64,000 bases of DNA from Gongronella butleri (GCA_025201375.1 JAIWZP010000003.1:124001-188000), one strand, 5' to 3'; positions 10,227 through 21,753 are shown, counted from the first letter of the stretch. Numbers and translations: made by a program. Notes: generated from the sequence alone by a model not told the origin.

Positions 10227-12174
10227 TTAAAAAGTCTTGTAACATTTAAACTTTGGATCGCGCTCGGCCATTTCTTCCGTCCACCCGACGCATTTCCAGC
10301 ACCGAAAGAGCATGTCTGGATCGTACTTGTGTTTGATATCCAACAGGCGCGGGTAATGTTCGCCCCAGAATGCAGTTTGCCAGTCTGAAATGGTGTATTC
10401 GGCCTCATTGCTGTAGGAAATCGGTCCGCCATGTGTAATGGCACCCAGTTTGGTGGCAGCGTCGCCGATGGCCTTGTTATACTCGTGGGTGTCGCTATTG
10501 GTAGCGACGCCGTCAATCCAGATGGTCACATAGTCCATGAGCCAGAGCCCCTCTTTGCGCCAACGCGGATTAAACGCGGTGGCACCACCATCATCGCGGA
10601 TCGGCGTGCTCGCAGTGACAATGACATCCGGGACAGCGATGTTCAGCGGCTTTCGGCGCGACATGCCGCTGATGTAAGTGTCAATTAGCTGCTCGCGCGA
10701 TTGCGGCGTCTCAAATTGCGACCGTGGCATCAGACGCGTACCAATCGAGAATGAAAAACCCCCAAAATACTCGCGCTTGATAGCCTGTTCGTTGTTGTAT
10801 GGCAAGTAGTTGTCATATTCCTCGGAGAACTTGAGTTTGATGATCACAAATTTGCTAATAGCGTCCACAAACTTTTGAAACGACGCATCGCCTTCCTCCT
10901 TGGTCAGTTTGGCATTTGCAAAGTAAAATTCAATGCCCTCAGGATCTGACGCGCGTAAAAAAAAAAAAAAAAAAAAAAAAAATCAGAAAATGCCCTCGTT
11001 TGTAAAATGAAAGCTCACGTACACAACAGATTGTAACTGCTCCATCCATCGTCGGCCAACCTCTCGGCCTGCTCCGACCACGCGAGCATCAGGCCACGCA
11101 GATCCAGCGCGAGAACCTTGAGCATGACACCCTGCAAATGAAGCGGACCCTCGATGGCCTTCGCGGTCGCCTCGACAACGACGCCAAAAGTACCAGCACC
11201 GCCGCCGCGCAGCGCCCAAAACAGATCAGGGTGCTGGCACTCGTTGGCGACAACAAGCGAGCCATCGGCAAGTACCACCTTGTACTCAAGCGCAAGGTCA
11301 CTTGCAACGCCAAACGTGTTGCTGAGCACACCATAGCCGGAACCTTGCATCCATCCGCCTAAACGAAACACAAAAAAAAAATATAAATGCCTCCTCAATG
11401 CTGGCCAGTCCCCCCCCTTTTTTTTAAAAATAAGTAAAAGGACATACCTACAGCGCCGATGCCTGAATAAAAGGGGCCAAGGATGTTAACATTGGATTTT
11501 TGGGCCGTTTCGTACGCGGTTTCAAATTTGACGCCTGCGGCCATGGTCATGGCGGGACCCTTGTAAGACGCGTCGGGGCACTGCTCGGGTTGGAAATTTT
11601 TGACAACGCGATTGTCGGTCATCTTGTGTGTCCACAGTGTGAGCGAGTTTGGCGAGGTGTTGCGACCCATGACATCATGGCCCGTGTTTTTGATGTTGAC
11701 AGCAAGCCTATGCTGCTTTGCAAACACGACGGCCTTGGACACGTCGTCCGCTGAGAGCACGACGACGGCATACACCGGAATGTTGCCGGCTTTGCACACG
11801 CCCAGCAATTGTGGCACGAGATTGACCACGGGCAGCGTCGGACACACGAGCGAGCTGTCGCCGCACGACATCCAATTGCTGTACATCGTCAGGGCAGGTT
11901 CACTCGAGCGATACTCGGTTAGAAACATACTTGATTCGTAAACAAGGCATTTGGGCAAGTCAAGGTGCGCCCCAGGGAAGCACTGCTGCCCAGGATGAAT
12001 CACTGGGATCAAATGGCCGCCAATGGAAGCGTTAAGAGACTGCCACTCGGCCTCGGTCGGCCAGCACGATTCATTTGGCTGGCAACTTGGCTCAAACGAC
12101 GCTGGTGCAGGCGCACTCCATACGACACTGGCCAGCCATACAGCCAACACAAATGCAAGATTATAATGTGGCAT
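10227..12174 (-). CDS. Secreted FAD-linked (berberine-bridge-type) oxidase, copy 1
   Basis: Exons 12174-11448, 11358-11023 and 10945-10227 give 593 aa. Donors are GTATGT and GTACGT; acceptors are TTTAG and GTCAG. Residues 1-21 form a signal peptide ending near WSAPA. An FAD_binding_4 (PCMH) domain follows: NTGHDVMGRNTS holds the His expected to bind FAD covalently, and GGWMQGSGYG lies in the nucleotide-binding region. The cysteine that makes the second covalent bond in true berberine-bridge enzymes is not visible, so monocovalent FAD is inferred. The C-terminus matches the BBE domain (YPRLLDIKHKYDPDMLF). Such enzymes oxidise alcohols, sugars or alkaloid-like substrates with O2 and release H2O2. 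The substrate is unknown. It sits next to a PEX11 gene in both duplicated blocks and is 96-97% similar to copy 2 by eye. No disabling mutation was seen. Confidence 0.9.
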
Positions 12175-12975
12175 GATTCAACAAGCGTCACCAAAAAAAA
12201 AAGAGGTCGTCAGCTCAATGAATGGAGGAATAAGCAAAAGAAAAAGATTGCGATTTAGAGGGGTCAATTGCGAACAGGAGTAGCCAAAAATTGACCAAGA
12301 TGCACAATCTGGGGTCAATTCAGGGGCACGCATCCCTTTTAAAAACTAAGGGAAAAGCTTTTAAAAAGGAAGATGCTGGATCATCTTTCCATGGGAACAT
12401 GGGAATGATCCAGAAAAACAACAAATATAAGTAAGCAAAGAGCAACAGGCGATGAATGACACGTCTGATGACCGTACATCGCAGGCGCGTGTTTCGTGAG
12501 CCATGCATGGCCGCGTCGTCAATGACGCTTGGTGAATGCAAGCATGCACGTTTTATCCTTCTATGGATTCTTTTTTTTTTTTGAATTCGACACACCTCAA
12601 TTGTCTCCTGTTTTTTTACTTTTTTGCTGGCAACCCTGGAGCGCATGATATGAAGATGTCACTAAGCGAGACGCGTCGCAATGAGTCTCATTCTCTCTCT
12701 CTCTTTTTTTTTTTTTGGAACAGGATACCATTATGAACCAAAGAGAAGGTTAAGCACAGTGTCATGGCATCTCACACGGGGTTCCTCGGCAGCAAAAAGA
12801 CAGCAAAATGCATCTACAACGCCATTGCATTGACGCGTGTCGATGATTGCCTTGCAGGGGCAGCAAGAAAGAAAAAGGAAAAGTGGGCGGATCAAGGTTT
12901 TCCTGGGATCAAAAGGATTGTTTTTATTGCAGTGTTCGTAAATTGATTTGGTAAAATAGGACGATGGAGGATATT
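12175..12975. other. Spacer between oxidase and PEX11, copy 1
   Basis: Non-coding, homologous to 17445-18142 of copy 2. It holds the oxidase upstream region (no clear TATA) and the 3' flank of PEX11. A segment at 12645-12730 with a GACGCGTC-like motif and a CT/T run is absent from copy 2. Confidence 0.6.
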
Positions 12976-14016
12976 TTAAGGATTGACGCTGCTCCATTGG
13001 GTATTCATGCATATCAGGGACGTGACAATGCTGCAAATAAAAAAAAAGGAGGTGAGCAAGCGTGCAGAATTTAAAAACGATGCGTGAATCGTTACCCAAC
13101 AAGACCCACAAAGCCTTCATCCACGGGCAACATGCCCAAAGCCGACGATGGAATCACACAGTCCAAGGCGTCCTGGACAAATTGGTACGTGGCACGGTGC
13201 TTCTCCCTGAAAAGCAAAAAAAAAAAAAAAAATGAGCGTCAGAAAACTCCATTTTATCCGTCTAGCCCCTTTGATTTAAGCAACTCCCCCCTCAATTTTC
13301 TGGCGTTTTTGCTCAATTTGGCCGTGATCGACACGCTGCACGATACCTTTAGAGCGTCACCTCGCGCGCCTTAAGATCAGCATCAATGCCCTTTTCTCCT
13401 TGGATGGCCGCGGTGCGCTCCTTTGCCAAGATATGCGCGCGAATACCAAGCAATTGGAACTTGTACAGCCCTGCCACGAGCGACGCAACAAGGTCAAGCA
13501 ACTACGCCTTTTGTCCAAAGTCCGTGATCTGCTTGATGTTGGCAGGGCGGTAAAAGCCCACCGAATTCGACTAGGAAAAAAAAAAGGCATCTGCGAGACG
13601 CGTCATCTCTCCCTCTTTTTTTTTTTTTTTGGCATCGACGATTGTTTGCCTCCTGATCGGGCGTCCCCCTTCGAATTGGCGCTCACCAAGACAAACACCT
13701 CGGCCGAGTAGTAGAGGAACATGCCCAGTTGCTTGAGGAATCCGGTGGCTCGCAACACCTCGTCGGTGGTGCCGAGCGATTTGAGGCCTGTTTGGGCGAA
13801 TTCCACAGGCTTGAGCAGGCGGAAAAACTTGCGCGCGTTGCTGACGTGGTTCTTGAGATCCGTCCAGCGCTGGATATCGGCTGCGGGGGCGCCGTGGCGC
13901 GTCAAATAAAATACGTAAAACCGCGAAAAGTATTGCACAAGACGGCACGCACGCTCGCGGCCGTATGTCGTATGCAAAAAGCGGTTCAGGGCGTCGACGT
14001 GCTGATGAGAAAGCAT
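12976..14016 (-). pseudogene. PEX11: PEX11 peroxisomal membrane protein, copy 1, broken by two nonsense codons
   Basis: Same four-exon layout as the intact copy at 18143-19190: 14016-13687, 13570-13347, 13206-13096, 13030-12976. Exon 2 carries two in-frame stops. TAG at 13504-13502 stands where copy 2 has TGG (Trp), and TAA at 13351-13349 stands where copy 2 has CAA (Gln). Splice sites are intact. A product stopping at the first codon would hold about 132 residues and lack the C-terminal membrane-associated part (IPSSALGMLP...EGFVGLVG). The lesions are recent, since the rest of the reading frame and the introns match copy 2 closely. Sequencing error is possible for one site but unlikely for two. 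Confidence 0.88.
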
Positions 14017-14115
14017 AGTGTCAAGCAAAATAAAAAAAAGTGTGGAGAAAGCGAAAAAAATAAGAGTGAGAGCAAAAAAAGAAAAGAAAGCATGGGTATG
14101 CCTTATGATATGGGA

Positions 14116-15086
14116 CTGGCTCTTTCTTCTCTGCAGTGCGAGCTGCGAGGTATCAATTTAATCACTTTAATATCTGCTGTATTGATCAATAATGGCTCGA
14201 AGGACATAAAATTTTGTAATAAAAATGATTTAAAAGTGTAAAAACGATTGTAAAATTATGAAATGACTATAGCAAGCGGATTTTGAAATAGACCAAAAAA
14301 GGGGTAGCTGACGCGTCACGCGACGCGACGCGTACCTACGCGCATACAATGGCCTGTGGAGATGAAATGACATTATGAACACCATCTCCAAATTTTTCTG
14401 AGACGAGTTCAAAGGTGCCTGATTATATTTTATGAATCAATTTCATGTTCAATGCACCACCTCAATGCTGTGATCGAATAATGTAAGATAATCATGTGAC
14501 GCGCGTCATGCGTCAGGCGCAACTGATATAATAATTTTCATCTCTATCTGTTATTTAATTTTAATACCTAGTGGGCCTGAAACCATTGTAATTCTTTAAT
14601 TCGAAGGACTAGAATAGGCTGTTATCGATTGGTTGACCAGTAGGAGCACTACGACTATGTTACTAAGGAAATTGCGACTTTTGACACGTCTGACACGTGC
14701 ACGCATCACAGTGCTATCCTATATTTATTGATCACAGCACCGATGTGGTGCATGTAACATGAAATTGATTCATAGAATACAATCAGGCACCTTTGAACTC
14801 GTCTCAGAAAAATTTGGAGATGGTGTTCATAATGTCATTTCATCTCCACAGGCCATTGTATGCGCGTAGGTACGCGTCGCGTCGCGTGACGCGTCAGCTA
14901 CCCCTTTTTTGGTCTATTTCAAAATCCGCTTGCTATAGTCATTTCATAATTTTACAATCGTTTTTACACTTTTAAATCATTTTTATTACAAAATTTTATG
15001 TCCTTCGAGCCATTATTGATCAATACAGCAGATATTAAAGTGATTAAATTGATACCTCGCAGCTCACACTGCAGAGAAAGAACCAG
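14116..15086. mobile_element. Foldback element with about 400-bp inverted-repeat arms
   Basis: The left arm (14116 to about 14520) is repeated in reverse complement at about 14690-15086. The arms are near-identical over at least 300 bp, then weaker toward the centre. The outer ends read CTCTGCAG on both sides. The arms contain a run of overlapping ACGCGT/GCGACGCG motifs (14310-14333 and 14871-14893). The roughly 170-bp centre has no coding potential. It lies in the spacer between the two duplicated gene blocks, about 12 bp beyond the end of copy 1. A third, single arm of the same family is at 63757-64000. This is a non-autonomous DNA element, MITE- or foldback-like; no transposase is visible. 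Confidence 0.82.
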
Positions 15087-15115
15087 GGTGGAACTTTTTT
15101 TTGTCCGGGTGCAGT

Positions 15116-15371
15116 ACAGTACCGGTGTTGTGACACTGAAATGTTTTACTCTCCTTTGTCATTTGTTATCCCTTTTTCCCCTGCACATTCTCCATTTTTT
15201 TGCTCCATTTTTGCTATTTAATGTGCTTCTGTCTCTGTTTTTGCTCTTTTGTACTCTCTCTGTGCTGTTTGGCTTGTAATGGCCTAAATAAACGCGTTGC
15301 CGCGCCGCATCTTTGGTACACGTTGTGCTGGCCACGTAGGAGGCATCTCAGCATCATAACACCGGTACTGT
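15116..15371. mobile_element. Small 256-bp terminal-inverted-repeat element
   Basis: An 18-bp terminal repeat ACAGTACCGGTGTTGTGA at 15116-15133 recurs inverted at 15371-15354 with one mismatch. The interior is T-rich with no coding frame. Size and structure fit a MITE. I could not fix a target-site duplication. Confidence 0.5.
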
Positions 15372-15481
15372 TCTACTGTATCATAGGCATCACGGCCGGA
15401 ACGCTGGATTGCTTGACGATGCACCAATTGCACAGCATGTTGGTTTTTTATTACAAAATGAAGAGGGATGATGATTAAAAT

Positions 15482-16209
15482 TTAAAAAGTCTTGTAACAT
15501 TTAAACTTGGGATCGCGCTCGGCCATTTCTTCCGTCCACCCGACGCATTTCCAGCACCGGAAGAGCATGTCAGGATCGTACTTGTGTTTGATATCCAGCA
15601 GGCGCGGGTAATGTTCGCCCCAGAATGCAGTTTGCCAGTCTGAAATGTTGTAATCGGCCTCATTGCTGTAGGAAATCGGTCCGCCATGTGTAATGGCGCC
15701 CAGTTTGGTGGCAGCGTCGCCGATGGCCTTGTTATACTCGTGGGTGTCGCTATTGGTAGCGACGCCGTCAATCCAGATGGTCACATAGTCCATGAGCCAG
15801 AGCCCCTCTTTGCGCCAACGCGGATTATACGCGGCTGCACCGCCATCGTCGCGGATCGGCGTGTTCACAGTGACGATGACGTCCGGGACAATGATGTTCA
15901 GCGGCTTTTGGCGCGACATGCCGCTGATGTAAGTGTCAATTAGCTCTTCACGCGATTGCGGTGTCTTAAATTGCGAACGTGGCATCAGACGCGTGCCAAT
16001 CGAGAAGGCAAAGCCCGCAAAATAGTCGCGCTTGATGGTCTGCTCGTTGCTGTACGGCAAGTAGTTGTCATATTCCTCGGAGAACTTGAACTTGATGATT
16101 ACAAACTTGCTGATTGCATCCACAAACTTTTGAAACGACGCATCGCCTTCCTCCTTGGTCAGTTTGGCATTCGCAAAGTAAAATTCGATGCCCTCAGGGT
16201 CTGACGCGC

Positions 16210-16246
<37 letters not shown>

Positions 16247-17444
16247 GAAAATGCCCCGTCCATTTGTTAAATGACAGCTCACGTACACAAAAGATTGTAA
16301 CTGCTCCATCCATCGTCGGCCAACCTCTCGGCCTGCTCCGACCACGCGAGCATCAGGCCACGCAGATCCAGCGCGAGGACCTTGAGCATGACGCCCTGCA
16401 AATGAAGTGGACCCTCGATGACCTTGGCGGTCGCCTCGACAACGACGCCAAAAGTGCCACCACCGCCGCCGCGCAGCGCCCAAAACAGATCAGGGTGCTG
16501 ACACTCGTTGGCGACAACAAGCGAGCCATCGGCAAGCACCACCTTGTACTCGAGCGCAAGGTCACTTGCAACGCCAAACGTGTTGCTGAGCACACCATAG
16601 CCGGAACCTTGCATCCATCCGCCTAAACGAAACACAAAAAAAAAATATAAATGCCTCCTCAATGCTGGCCAGTCTCCTCCCCCTTTTTTTTTTAAAAAAA
16701 TAAGTAAAAGGACATACCTACAGTGCCGATGCCTGGATAAAAGGGGCCAATGATGTTAACATTGGATTTTTGGGCCGTTTGGAACGCGGCTTCAAATTTG
16801 ACGCCTGCGGCCATGGTCATGGCGGGGCCCTTGTAAGACGCGTCGGGGCACTGCTCAGGTTGGAAATTTTTGACAACGCGATGGTCGGTCATCTTGTGTG
16901 TCCACAGTGTGAGCGAGTTTGGCGAGGTGTTGCGACCCATGAGATCATGGCCCGTGTTTTTGATGTTAACAGCAAGCCTATGCTGCTTTGCAAACACGAC
17001 GGCCTTGGACACGTCGTCCGCCGAGAGTACGACGACGGCGTACGCCGGAATGTTGCCGGCTTTGCACACGCCCAACAATTGTGGCACGAGATTGACCACG
17101 GGCAGCGTCGGACACACGAGCGAGCTGTCGCCGCACGACATCCAATTGCTGTACGTCGTCAGTGCAGGCTCACTCGACCGATATTCGGTGAAAAACATAC
17201 TTGATTCGTAAACAAGGCATTTGGGCAAGTCAAGGTGCGCCCCAGGGAAGCATTGCTGCCCAGGATGAATCACTGGGATCAAATGGCCGCCAATGGAAGC
17301 GTTAAAAGCCTGCCACTCGGCCTCGGTCGGCCAGCACGACTCATTTGGCTGGCAACTTGGCTCAAACGACGCTGGTGCAGGCGCACTCCATACGACACTG
17401 GCCAGCCATACAGCCAACACAAATGCAAGATTATAATGTGGCAT
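15482..17444 (-). CDS. Secreted FAD-linked (berberine-bridge-type) oxidase, copy 2
   Basis: Exons 17444-16718, 16622-16287 and 16200-15482 give 593 aa, the same length as copy 1. The open frame continues upstream of ATG 17444, but the shared MPHYNLAF start followed by a signal peptide is preferred because both copies keep it. Signal peptide, the FAD-linking GHD motif (here NTGHDLMGRNTS) and the BBE tail are all intact. Differences from copy 1 are scattered (for example FEAAFQTAQ for FETAYETAQ, DYNISDW for EYTISDW) and keep the frame. Both copies therefore appear to be under purifying selection or are recent. Intron 2 holds a 33-nt homopolymer just inside its 3' end. Confidence 0.9.
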
Positions 17445-18142
17445 GATTCGACAAGCGTCACCAAAAAAAAAAGAGGTCGTCAGCTCAATGAATGGAGGAA
17501 TAAGCAAAAGAAAAAGATCGCGATTTAGGGGGGCTAATTGCGCACAGGAGTGGCCAAGAATTGACCAAGATGTGTAATTCGGGGTCAATTCAGGGGCACG
17601 CTTCTCTTTTAAAAGGTTTTAAAAAGGAAGCTTTCCATGGGAACATGGGAATGATACAGAAAAACAGCAAATACAAGAAAGCAAAGAGCAACGGGCGATG
17701 AATGACACGCCTGATGACCGTGCATTGCAGACGCGTGTTTCGTGAGCCATGCATGGCCGCGCCGTCAATGACGCTTGGTGAATGCAAGCATGCACGCTTT
17801 ATCCGTCTATGGATTTTTTTTTTAATTCGACGCGCCTCAATTGTCTCCTGTTTTTTTTTTTTTTTTTTTTTACTTCTTGCTGGCAACCCTGGAGCGTATG
17901 ATATAATGAACAAAAGAGAAGGCTAAGCACGGTGACATGGCATCTCACATGGGGTTCCTCGGCAGCAAAAAGGCAGCCGAATGCATATCGCCATTGCATT
18001 GACGCGTGTCGATGATTGCCTTGCAGAAGCAGCATGAAAGAAAAAGGAGAGGGGGGATCAAGGTTTTCCTGGGATCAAAAAGCATTGTTTTTATTGCAGT
18101 GTTCGTAAATTGATTTGGTAAAATAGGACGATGGAGGATATT
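17445..18142. other. Spacer between oxidase and PEX11, copy 2
   Basis: Non-coding and homologous to 12175-12975. It includes a 20-nt T run near 17850-17870 and ACGCGT-containing motifs at 17733 and 18002. No independent gene was seen. Confidence 0.6.
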
Positions 18143-19190
18143 TTAAGGATTGACGCTGCTCCATTGGGTATTCATGCACATCAGGGACGTGACAATGCTG
18201 CAAATTAAAAAAAAAAAGGAGGCGGTGAGCAAACAGGCATGCGGAATTTAAAAACGAGCGTGAATCTTTACCCAACAAGACCCACGAAGCCTTCATCCAC
18301 GGGCAACATGCCCAAAGCCGACGAGGGAATCACGCAGTCCAAGGCGTCTTGGACAAATTGGTACGTGGCACGGTGCTTCTCCCTGAAGAGCCAAAAAAAA
18401 AAAAAAGAAATGAGCGTCAGCAAACTTCATTATATCTGTCTAGCCCCTTTGATTTAAGCATCCCCCCCTCATTTTCTGGCGTTTTTGCTCAATTTGGCCG
18501 TGATCGACACGCTGCACGATACCTTTGGAGAGTCACCTCGCGCGTCTTGAGATCGGCATCGATGCCCTTTTCTCCTTGGATGGCCGCGGTGCGCTCCTTT
18601 GCCAAAATGTGTGCGCGAATACCAAGCAATTGGAACTTGTACAGCCCTGCCACGAGCGACGCAACAAGGCCAAGCAACCACGCCTTTTGTCCAAAGTCCG
18701 TGATCTGCTTGATGTTGGCAGGGCGGTAAAAGCCCACCGAATTCGACTAGAAAAAAAAAGAGGCGTCAGCGACGCGTCATCTGCCCCTTTGACCCCTTAT
18801 TTTTGGCATCGACGATTGTTTGCCTCCTGGTGGAGCGTTCCCCTTCGAATTGGCGCTTACCAGGACAAACACCTCGGCCGAGTAGTAGAGGAACATGCCC
18901 AATTGCTTGAGGAACCCGGTGGCTCGCAACACCTCGTCGGTGGTGCCGAGGGATTTGAGGCCGGCCTGGGCGAATTCTACGGGCTTGAGCAGGCGGAAAA
19001 ACTTGCGCGCGTTGCTGACGTGGTTCTTGAGATCCGTCCAGCGCTGGATATCGGCTGCGGGGGCGCCGTGGCGCGTCAAATAAAATACGTAAAACCGCGA
19101 AAAGTATTGCACAAGACGGCACGCACGCTCGCGGCCGTATGTCGTATGCAAAAAGCGGTTCAGGGCGTCGACGTGCTGATGAGAAAGCAT
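18143..19190 (-). CDS. PEX11: PEX11-type peroxisomal membrane protein
   Basis: Exons 19190-18861, 18746-18523, 18382-18272 and 18197-18143 give 239 aa, the usual PEX11 length. ATG 19190 (MLSHQHVDALNRFL) is the first Met; upstream codons are open but low complexity. The N-terminal amphipathic region holds TTYGRERACRLVQYFSRFYVFYL, matching the conserved PEX11 block with RLVQYFSRF. The middle is Lys/Arg-rich. The C-terminus has the family pattern VIPSSALGMLP and GFVGLVGIVTSLMCM. PEX11 remodels and elongates the peroxisome membrane before fission. It is the functional partner of the pseudogene at 12976-14016. Its neighbour is an H2O2-producing oxidase, but that enzyme carries a signal peptide, so a shared peroxisomal pathway is not implied. 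Confidence 0.88.
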
Positions 19191-19276
19191 AGTGTCAAGC
19201 AAAATAAAAAAAAGTGTGGAGAAAGCGAAAAAAAAAAGAGTGAGAGCAAAAAAAGAAAGAAAGCGTGGGTATGCCA

Positions 19277-20333
19277 CAAGGAAGTAGACGCCCTTTTTTT
19301 CATTTTAGGGAGGCTGGTCGGCCCCAGCAGGCGATGAAAGGCTGCAGGTGTGAGCAAAAAGGGCCGGCAGGTCGCTGGCCGGACAAAAGCTCTTTTTGGT
19401 GAAACCGAGCGCTCATTGGTCCAATTGCGGCCCAGCTTTTTTTTTTTTTTCTATGGGCAACAGCGACCTCACGGACCACGTTGAGATCCCCATGCTGATG
19501 TCGCACACGAAAAAATGATACGTCTTGGAGGGTGTGTTTGTGCCATTGACGCATGCAACGCTCGTTTTTCTTTGTTCCTACGAATCGAAAAAAGTACGAT
19601 TGACCCCAACACAGCTTATCTTTGTCATCGCGAGCAGCAAGGGGTACAAAGAGAGCCCGCGCAGCTAAGGATGAAAACCAACAATGAGGCGCGCGCGCGC
19701 TGGGTCACGCTGAGCCAATCTTTTTTTTTTCTTTTCTTTTCTTTTAGGACCTTGTGCACTGGCGCATTGTCAAGGTCACATCATCTGGGTGAGTCGCCTG
19801 TTCCCCAAGCTGTCAGTAGGTCCTTTGACGGATGACCCGGTGAGCAAGGGCTATTTTGATCTACAGTCAGCCCAAAGAACCAAGTCCCCAAAAGTACGAG
19901 TTTTTTTTTTTTTTTTTCCTTCATGTGATTTCGAAAAAGTAAGCGGGGGTCGAACGGAGGCGGATGGAGATTATGCCATGCAAAAGCGTCGTGCCCAGGT
20001 TATATCATACGTGTCGCAGGCCAAGTCCAACCTTTGGGGCCTTGCAAAAATGGGGGGAGCACAATTGCCGTTTTTATCGAAAAGCTGACAATCAGGTGTT
20101 CCAAATCAGGCGATTCATGCTTACCCGAATGGAGGCGATCGCAATCGCGCCAAATAAGGCAAGCAGAAATTCATGCAAAAGCTTTTGGAGCTGAGATGGC
20201 ATGTCAAAAAAAAAAGTGGCACGATGATGTACCCTGAGAGAAAATTGACACGCGATGATGATTTTTTTTATTATTATTTCAAAAAAAAAGAGCTAATCAA
20301 GGGCAATTGGAGACTGCCAAGGCATGAACACAA
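19277..20333. other. Intergenic, no gene seen
   Basis: Mixed sequence with A/T runs and a GCGCGCGCGC tract near 19689. Open frames are short and show no recognisable protein. The minus-strand Ish1-like gene ends at 20334. Confidence 0.45.
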
Positions 20334-21672
20334 CTAAAGCTTGGCCTTCCACTCCTCAAGCTGTTGCTTAATCTTGTTGACTTCATTTTGAATCTGCGCC
20401 GACGTCTGGACACGCGCGTTTTGCATGTACCGCTTGAGGTAGTCGGTGACCTGCTCGATCTTGCTGCTCTGTTTCAGCTCATGTCGATTCGTAAACGTCC
20501 TTTGGATGTAATCCTTCATATCGTTAATCTGTGCTTCAGAATAGCCAAGGCGGCGGTACGCCTCCAGATGCTTGCTTTGCCAATAGCGATCAAAGCGCTT
20601 CTTCCAGTCGCCATCTACAACGTAAAACAAAATAAAGAAAATCAGGCAACAATTTTTTTTTTTGGTTATTTTTTTTTTTTTTTTTTTTTTTTTTGGTTTT
20701 ACCGCTATTGAGGATGAGCTTGTCCTTTGTCTTGGCTTGGAGCCCCAGCTTTTGGAGCAATGCGTCATACCAAGTATATGCAGAGTCCATAGCCTTGCCA
20801 CAGTGGTGATGGATGCCTTCGAGCCATGCCATGGCGTCGTCTTTCTTGTCGCCGGCGTAATCGACGGCAAAGATCTTGTAGGCGTCGATTTGCTTTGACA
20901 AATCGTCCTTGACGCTTTCCAATTGGTCTTGCGACAGCTTGGCATTCTTCTCAATGCGGTGGTACAGGCGCTCGTACCAATGCGGGGACGCCACCTTGTT
21001 GAGATTCTTGATGGTGACGGCTTGGCGCAATTGGGCAATCACCTGATTGACCTGTTCGTCACTGAGCTTTTTGGCGCGCACGAGCTGGCTCCTGACATTA
21101 TCCAGCCAGCGATCGATCGATTGGCCGGACGATGGTGCTGGCCCCGCGCTGAAAATACGCTGATACCACGCCGTGGGCTTTTGCGCGGCAAAAGTCGATT
21201 TGACGTCATCTTGGATCTGTTGCCACTTGGCGCTCGCGGTCGCGCCCTTCTTTTCAGACTGGCGCCACCATTTGTCAAGGTGATATTCGACATTGTCGCG
21301 CGACAGCTCGCCCTGCAGCTCCAATTTGCGAAGCCGATGACGCAAATCGGTCACCACCTTGTCAATCTGCGCCTCGGACATCTCCTTGTCGCTTTGCAGA
21401 CGTGTCTTGGCCTTGTCCGCAAAGCTGTTCACCTTGTCGCCAAAGTAATTCGCATTCTCCTTGGCAAGTTGCTGGTAACCCGCCAGTTTCTCGGCAAGCG
21501 TCTGATCACGGTCGTCATACGCAAGATTGTATTTTTGCAAAAACGCCGACACTTTGTCCTTTGTCCACGCTTGCACCTTGTCGGCGCTCATGGGGGCGTC
21601 CGCACGCGCAATCGGCGCAATTGCAAGCACAAACACCAATGCTAGGATCACGGCATATAAAAGTCGCTTCAT
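20334..21672 (-). CDS. Ish1/Msc1-like stress-response protein (secretory or nuclear-envelope)
   Basis: Exons 21672-20703 and 20614-20334 give 416 aa. The 88-nt intron starts GTAAAACC and ends TTGTAG. A strong N-terminal signal sequence (MKRLLYAVILALVFVLAIAP) is cut near ARADA. The rest is a chain of helical Ish1-type repeats, each with a Trp near the start (AWTKDKVSAFLQKYNL, HLDKWWRQ, DRWLDNVRSQL, HWYERLYHRI, AWLEGIHHHC, WYDALLQKLGL) and an Asp/Gln-rich spacer. This layout is that of fungal Msc1 (yeast) and Ish1 (fission yeast), linked to stress and the nuclear periphery. Family assignment rests on the repeat pattern. Biochemical function is not known for the family. Confidence 0.8.
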
Positions 21673-21744
21673 CTTGGTTTGTTTTTTTTTTTTTTTGCGA
21701 TGAATACAAAAAAGAATGGCATCCGTTTTTTTTATTTTCTACCT

Positions 21745-21753
21745 TTATAAAAT
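21745..21753 (-). promoter_or_regulatory. TATA-like box upstream of the Ish1-like gene
   Basis: The minus strand reads ATTTTATAAAGG about 75 bp upstream of ATG 21672. Position and sequence fit a TATA element, but AT-rich DNA makes chance likely. Confidence 0.35.

Larger units (their letters stand above)
10163..14104. repeat. Segmental duplication, copy 1 (oxidase + PEX11 pseudogene)
   Basis: Direct repeat of 15421-19276. Both copies hold the same two minus-strand genes with the same exon lengths, and the intergenic DNA is shared too. Left homology starts near GCACAGCATG (10179 and 15432). Right homology ends at GGGTATGCC (14096 and 19268), beyond which the flanks differ. Copy 1 carries about 75 extra bases at 12645-12730. 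Confidence 0.92.
15421..19276. repeat. Segmental duplication, copy 2 (oxidase + intact PEX11)
   Basis: Direct repeat of 10163-14104 in the same orientation. Exon lengths of both genes are identical to copy 1 (oxidase 727/336/719, PEX11 330/224/111/55). Intron homopolymers differ in length, as expected for slippage. Confidence 0.92.

Noticed and set aside
14230..14412. A 60-codon protein encoded identically in both foldback arms
   Set aside because: It exists only because the arms are inverted copies; there is no coding bias and no homology, and the third arm at 63.8 kb does not keep the frame.
20923..21645. 240-codon plus-strand frame
   Set aside because: Antisense shadow of the Ish1/Msc1-like gene, which has a signal peptide and repeats on the minus strand.
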